This document shows, one piece after another, positions 60,235 through 64,000 of a stretch of 64,000 bases of DNA (positions are counted from its first letter, which is position 1; each line of letters starts with the position of its first letter). Source of the DNA: an uncultured Pelagibacteraceae bacterium (GTDB taxonomy: Bacteria > Pseudomonadota > Alphaproteobacteria > Pelagibacterales > Pelagibacteraceae); NCBI GenBank assembly GCA_902599495.1, contig CACKFY010000001.1, positions 1 to 64,000 on the forward strand, in the 5' to 3' direction. A model generated the notes under the pieces. It was given only the letters and a program-made list of their open reading frames with translations, did no database searches and was not told the DNA's origin. The translations under genes were made by a program, and so were the position numbers.

Positions 60235-60684
60235 ATGAAAAAAAGATCATTTATTAAAATATTTATTTATGGACTGGCCTCTTTGCTATTACCCTTTAGG
60301 CTATCATCAATAGAGAAAAAAATTATTAATCCCAACCTTACTGACGAGCAAAAAAGAATAATGTTTGGCGAAGGCACTGAAAGGGCTGGAACTAGTCCAC
60401 TAAATTTTGAAAAACGTAAAGGCTCATATCACTGTGCAAATTGTAACGCTAAATTATTCGACTCAGTTTCAAAATTTGATAGTGGAACAGGGTGGCCTTC
60501 TTTTAATGAGGCTATACCTGGAGCTTTTAAAACTAAAGTTGATTATTCCTATGGTATGAAAAGAATTGAGTATCATTGTGCAAAGTGCGGCGCTCACCAT
60601 GGGCATGTTTTTAATGATGGACCAGGGCCTAATGGCAAAAGATATTGCAATAATGGTTTATGTTTAATTTTTATTCCTGATTAG
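60235..60684 (+). CDS. msrB: Exported peptide-methionine (R)-S-oxide reductase
   Basis: 149 residues. MsrB core: structural zinc Cys in CANC and CAKC, SGTGWPSF, EYHCAKCGAHHGHVFNDGPGP and the catalytic Cys in GKRYCNNG near residue 141. The N-terminus (MKKRSFIKIFIYGLASLLL) is a signal-like hydrophobic segment with a KR-x-F-x-K pattern resembling a Tat motif, so I infer export. It reduces methionine-R-sulfoxide. The stop overlaps the end of the thioesterase gene by 4 bp. Confidence 0.92.
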   Translation: MKKRSFIKIFIYGLASLLLPFRLSSIEKKIINPNLTDEQKRIMFGEGTERAGTSPLNFEKRKGSYHCANCNAKLFDSVSKFDSGTGWPSFNEAIPGAFKTKVDYSYGMKRIEYHCAKCGAHHGHVFNDGPGPNGKRYCNNGLCLIFIPD

Positions 60685-61073
60685 GATAATATTTTCCAAG
60701 TTCCAGAGGCAGTGGCGACTATTCCATTAGAATTTAAAATTTTACAATTTATAAAAACTAGAGTTTTAGTTCTTTTCAATACCTCTACTTTACCTATTAG
60801 ATTGTCACCAAGCTTACTCGCTGAGATATATTTTATATCTAAATTAACAGTAACTGATCTTTTATTTCCTGCAGCTATATGAGCAGCATTCCCCATGCCC
60901 GTATCAGCTATAGTAGCTATAAAACCTCCATGTGCAATTTTGCCAGTATTAAGAAATTTTTCCTCAACTTTTATATTAAATTCATAATTAGTTTCATCTA
61001 TCTTTTTAAAAGAAAGATCACCAATATTTTGCATAAAACCTTTTTTAGTTTCGTCCATATATTTTTTTACCAT
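60681..61073 (-). CDS. PaaI-family hotdog thioesterase
   Basis: About 130 residues with the hotdog motif NTGKIAHGGFIATIADTGMGNAAHIA (GG-x-x-x-x-x-x-D, active Asp near residue 65) and VNLDIKYISASKLGDNLIGKVEVLKRTKTL. The family hydrolyses aryl- or acyl-CoA esters. ATG 61073 (MVKKYMDETKKG) is used; 61085 and 61058 are alternatives, all overlapping the DMT permease end. Confidence 0.87.
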   Translation of the reverse strand: MVKKYMDETKKGFMQNIGDLSFKKIDETNYEFNIKVEEKFLNTGKIAHGGFIATIADTGMGNAAHIAAGNKRSVTVNLDIKYISASKLGDNLIGKVEVLKRTKTLVFINCKILNSNGIVATASGTWKILS

Positions 61074-61947
61074 AAATTGGTGCAAGTTGAGAGAAAATAA
61101 CTGCAGATAAAATTATTATGATACCCAAAACTTTGAACTCATTAAGATATTGATCTAATAAAATCCATGCAGCGATCGATGCGAAAACACCCTCTAATGA
61201 AAATATAATTGCGGCAGGTGCAGGTGATAAGTGTTGTAGAGCTATAATTTGTAGTAAAAAAGCAATTCCACTAGATAAAACACCCGCATAAATAAGTTCT
61301 CTTGCCTCCAAAGTTAATAATTTGAAAGAGACAAACTCAATTGAAACAGCTGGAATAGTTGAAAGTATTGCGGCAATTAAACATTGAAAAGCAGCTATAG
61401 TTATTGGGAAATTAAATATCTTTAGAAATTTTGAAACATAAACAATATGAAGTGCCCAAAAAAAAGCTCCAACTATGACAAGAGAGTCTCCAAGTCTAAC
61501 TCTATAATTGTCCAGTTCACTTAAAAATAAACCACCTAATAAACACATAAATACTGCCGGCCAAACAGACTTATGAATCTTTTTTGAAAAAAAGAAATAG
61601 GCTAGCACAGGCACTATTATTACATACAGAACAGTAAACACAGCCGAATTTGCTACATCTGTATATATAAGTGATATTTGTTGAAAAATATTTCCGCTTG
61701 CAAGAAAAAAACCCAAAAAAAACATATAAAAAAAGATTATTTTAAAATTTAATTTTAGTTTTTTAATTTTTTTAAATTCGAAAATGAAAAAAAAAGGTAA
61801 TAAAGCAAAAAACCCTAAAAACAATCTAGCTGCAGAGAAAGTCCAAGGACCTATATAGTCCATCCCGGTATCTTGGGCTATAAAGGCTGTTCCCCATAAA
61901 AAAGAGCAAGAAATAGCACAAGTTATAGAAACAAAACTTTTATTCAT
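61045..61947 (-). CDS. EamA/DMT-superfamily permease
   Basis: 300 residues with ten hydrophobic helices in two EamA repeats: SFLWGTAFIAQDTGMDYIGPWTFSAARLFLGFFALLPF near the N-terminus, LSPAPAAIIFSLEGVFASIAAWILLDQYLN in the second repeat. These proteins export or import metabolites; the substrate is unknown. It starts 23 bp after the aceF stop and overlaps the thioesterase start. Confidence 0.9.
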   Translation of the reverse strand: MNKSFVSITCAISCSFLWGTAFIAQDTGMDYIGPWTFSAARLFLGFFALLPFFFIFEFKKIKKLKLNFKIIFFYMFFLGFFLASGNIFQQISLIYTDVANSAVFTVLYVIIVPVLAYFFFSKKIHKSVWPAVFMCLLGGLFLSELDNYRVRLGDSLVIVGAFFWALHIVYVSKFLKIFNFPITIAAFQCLIAAILSTIPAVSIEFVSFKLLTLEARELIYAGVLSSGIAFLLQIIALQHLSPAPAAIIFSLEGVFASIAAWILLDQYLNEFKVLGIIIILSAVIFSQLAPIYGKKIYGRN

Positions 61948-61970
61948 AATTTTTAATATTGTAATTTAGA

Positions 61971-63212
61971 TTAAACAGCAAGCTTGAAAGCGAAATCTTT
62001 ACCAAGACTTTTATTTAAATGAACACAAAACCTAGCACCTTCCGCACCATCGATAATTCTATGATCGTAAGATAATGATATTGGTAATATTTTTCTATTT
62101 ACCAACTGTCCTTTTTTTTTAACCAATTTATCATAACTTCTTCCAACACCTAAAATTGCGACCTCTGGTGGATTTATAATTGGAGTAAAAAAAGTTCCAC
62201 CTATCCCCCCTAAACTAGAAATAGTCATCGACCCGCCAAAAAATTCTTTTTTATTTATTTTTAAGTCTCTACACTCTCTACTTACTCTTCTTAACTCATC
62301 TCCTATTTCTTTGATATTCATTTGGTCAACATCTCTTAATTTTGGAACCATCAGCCCATGAGGCGTATCTACTGCGAAACCTACATGATAATATTTTTTA
62401 TAAACTATTTTATTTTTTTCAGGATCAATAGAACAATTAAAATTAGGAAAGTCTTTTAAAGCATTTACAACTGCCCTAGTTATAAAAGCTAGAGGTGTTA
62501 CAGAGATTTTTTCTCCAGTGAAATGGTCAAACAGCGATCTTCTAAATTGCTCCATTTCTGTAATATCAATTTCATCATGCTGAGTTACATGCGGAATTTC
62601 TGTCCACGATCTTACTAGCTGAGGCCCTGAAAGTTTTTTAACTCTTGGCATCTCTTTAATTTCAATTTCTCCAAATTCTTCATGTGAGTATTCATCTTTA
62701 TATTTTTTCGGCTCAACTTTACCTTGATCGACAGATACTTGAGATCTAACAAATTTTTTAACGTCGTCTTCTGTTACTCTTCCCGATCTTTGTGAACCTT
62801 GTATTTGAGTTACATTTGTACCAAGTTCTCTCGCAAACTTTCGAACTTTAGGGCTAGCTAATTTTACCCCTGAAGAAGATTGAACAACTGGCGAAGGTAC
62901 TGGATCTAGTTTTTCTGTTTCTTCCTCTTTAACTTTGTTTTTTTGTAAAGGCTTTACTTTCGTATCTGTTTTTGACTCTTCATTAACAGTAAGTATAAGG
63001 TCACCTTCACTCACCTTGTCACCTATTTTGATGTTAATTTTTTCTATAACCCCATCTGATGTTGAAGGCACCTCTACACTTGATTTATCACTTTCGATTG
63101 TTATTAAAGAATCATTTTTTTTAATTTTTTGTCCAGCTTTAACCAAAACTTCAATGACTTCAACATCTTTAAAATCACCTATGTTTGGTACTAAGATATC
63201 TTTTGAGGACAT
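61971..63212 (-). CDS. aceF: Pyruvate dehydrogenase E2 (dihydrolipoamide acetyltransferase)
   Basis: 413 residues: lipoyl domain with Lys in TIESDKSSVEVPSTSDG near residue 43, linker, peripheral-binding domain KLASPKVRKFARELGTNVTQIQGSQRSGRVTEDDVK near 118, and acyltransferase domain with ISSLGGIGGTFFTPIINPPEVAILGVG and [17 protein letters not shown]. One lipoyl domain only; the closest type is the proteobacterial AceF partner of homodimeric E1. It starts 1 bp after the E1 stop. Confidence 0.94.
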   Translation of the reverse strand: MSSKDILVPNIGDFKDVEVIEVLVKAGQKIKKNDSLITIESDKSSVEVPSTSDGVIEKINIKIGDKVSEGDLILTVNEESKTDTKVKPLQKNKVKEEETEKLDPVPSPVVQSSSGVKLASPKVRKFARELGTNVTQIQGSQRSGRVTEDDVKKFVRSQVSVDQGKVEPKKYKDEYSHEEFGEIEIKEMPRVKKLSGPQLVRSWTEIPHVTQHDEIDITEMEQFRRSLFDHFTGEKISVTPLAFITRAVVNALKDFPNFNCSIDPEKNKIVYKKYYHVGFAVDTPHGLMVPKLRDVDQMNIKEIGDELRRVSRECRDLKINKKEFFGGSMTISSLGGIGGTFFTPIINPPEVAILGVGRSYDKLVKKKGQLVNRKILPISLSYDHRIIDGAEGARFCVHLNKSLGKDFAFKLAV

Positions 63213-63213
63213 T

Positions 63214-64000
63214 TTATAATTTCGTTGGAAACACTTTTTCTTTATTTATTTTATATTTTATAATTGCTTTTTCTGCATGCTTAGACGCAATTAGTTGTTC
63301 TTTCGCTAATGCACTAAGAGTGTAAGCAACAATATGTTCTTTATCAACTTCAAAAAACTTTCTCAAATTTTTTCTTGTATCACTTCTTCCATATCCATCT
63401 GTTCCAAATGAATAGAATGGTTTATTTACATATGGTCTAAGCTGATCCGAAAATGATCTAATATAATCAGAAGCTGCAAATACAGGACCTTCTCTATTTG
63501 CTAAACATTTTTCCACGAAAGATTTCTTCTTTTTTTCATCAGGATTTAATAAATTCCATCTTTCTGTTTCCATACCATCTTTTCTGAGTTCATTAAAACT
63601 TGTGACACTCCAAATATCTGAGTCAATACCGTATTCTTTTGAGAGGATTTCAGCAGCATGCAATACTTCTCTCAAAATTGTACCAGAGCCTAGAAGTTGA
63701 ACTCTAGTTTTACTTTTATTTCTTGTTTCTTTAAGCAAATACATTCCTTTTAAAATACCCTCGTCAGCATTTTTAGGTTTAGCAGGATGAGGATAGTTTT
63801 CATTCATTGCTGTAATATAGTAAAAAATATTCTCTTTTTTTTCATGCATCCTTTTCATTCCATCTCTTAAGATTACTGCCATTTCGTATGCAAAAGTTGG
63901 ATCGTAACTTACACAATTTGGAATATTAGATGCCATAAGATGACTGTGACCGTCTTGGTGTTGTAATCCTTCTCCAGCTAAAGTTGTTCTTCCAGCTGTT
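63214..64000 (-). CDS. aceE: Pyruvate dehydrogenase E1 component, C-terminal part
   Basis: Cut by the right window edge. The frame is open to the edge and begins ...TAGRTTLAGEGLQHQDGHSHLMAS, so the Met at 63936 is internal. This block (GRTTL-x-GEGLQHxDGHSH) and VQLLGSGTILREVLHAAEIL, VTSFNELRKDGMETERWN and FSFGTDGYGRSDTRKNLRKFFEVD are those of homodimeric, AceE-type E1. About 262 residues of roughly 890 are present. It heads the aceE-aceF-DMT-thioesterase run. Confidence 0.95.
   Translation of the reverse strand, partial: TAGRTTLAGEGLQHQDGHSHLMASNIPNCVSYDPTFAYEMAVILRDGMKRMHEKKENIFYYITAMNENYPHPAKPKNADEGILKGMYLLKETRNKSKTRVQLLGSGTILREVLHAAEILSKEYGIDSDIWSVTSFNELRKDGMETERWNLLNPDEKKKKSFVEKCLANREGPVFAASDYIRSFSDQLRPYVNKPFYSFGTDGYGRSDTRKNLRKFFEVDKEHIVAYTLSALAKEQLIASKHAEKAIIKYKINKEKVFPTKL

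Overview
The window is a gene-dense, strongly AT-rich alphaproteobacterial chromosome segment that I assign to the SAR11 clade (Pelagibacterales). The basis is extreme streamlining (most genes abut or overlap, and convergent gene ends interleave), AAA/AAT/TTA-rich codon use, a SAM-II riboswitch in front of metX, and alphaproteobacterial gene orders (ffh-rpsP-trmD-rplS-leuCDB-asd; sdhCDAB; mdh/sucCDAB-lpd; atpHAGDC; argH-lptM-lysA; helicase-fdxA-carD). There are no transposases, prophage genes, CRISPR arrays or rRNA genes.

Layout. 1-6090 (+): end of ffh, rpsP, trmD, rplS, then leucine synthesis (leuCDB) and asd; rimM is missing from its usual place. 6098-22819 (+): a TCA-cycle block (sdhCDAB, an mmsA-type CoA-acylating aldehyde dehydrogenase, mdh, sucCD, sucAB, lpd), interrupted at 11833-15038 by two convergent GT-C-like membrane proteins. 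22848-29661 (+): priA and the F1 ATP synthase operon atpHAGDC. 29651-36302 (-): a ten-gene operon rplU-rpmA-obgE-small ORF-proB-proA-nadD-rsfS-ctpA-rppH with a visible promoter. 36368-38844 (-): metX-metW-gloB behind a compact promoter, SAM-II aptamer and terminator. 39023-44436: hisC and a prephenate/arogenate dehydrogenase (+), then plsC, lysA, a LptM-like lipoprotein and argH (-). 44466-49308: a thioredoxin-like protein, HIG1-domain protein, esterase, HNH protein, coq7, dsbB-like, yqaA-like, an unrecognised protein with two putative HTH segments, and tRNA-Leu(CAA). 49316-55201: an acyl-CoA ligase, a 21-residue polybasic mini-gene with its own RBS and terminator, then carD, fdxA, a TerB-like gene and an SUV3-type helicase (-). 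55371-60071 (+): an aminotransferase and a TAXI-type TRAP transporter. 60078-64000: a mini zinc-ribbon gene, an exported MsrB, a PaaI-type thioesterase, a DMT permease, and the E2 and truncated E1 genes of pyruvate dehydrogenase (-).

How it fits together. Most of the window is central carbon metabolism (PDH, 2-oxoglutarate dehydrogenase, succinyl-CoA synthetase, SDH, MDH) feeding respiration and ATP synthase, next to amino-acid synthesis (Leu, Pro, Met, His/Tyr, Lys, Arg). The least explained elements are small: the polybasic peptide at 51202, the 42-residue ORF overlapping proB, the leader hairpin in front of the aminotransferase, and the attenuator architecture of the metX riboswitch.
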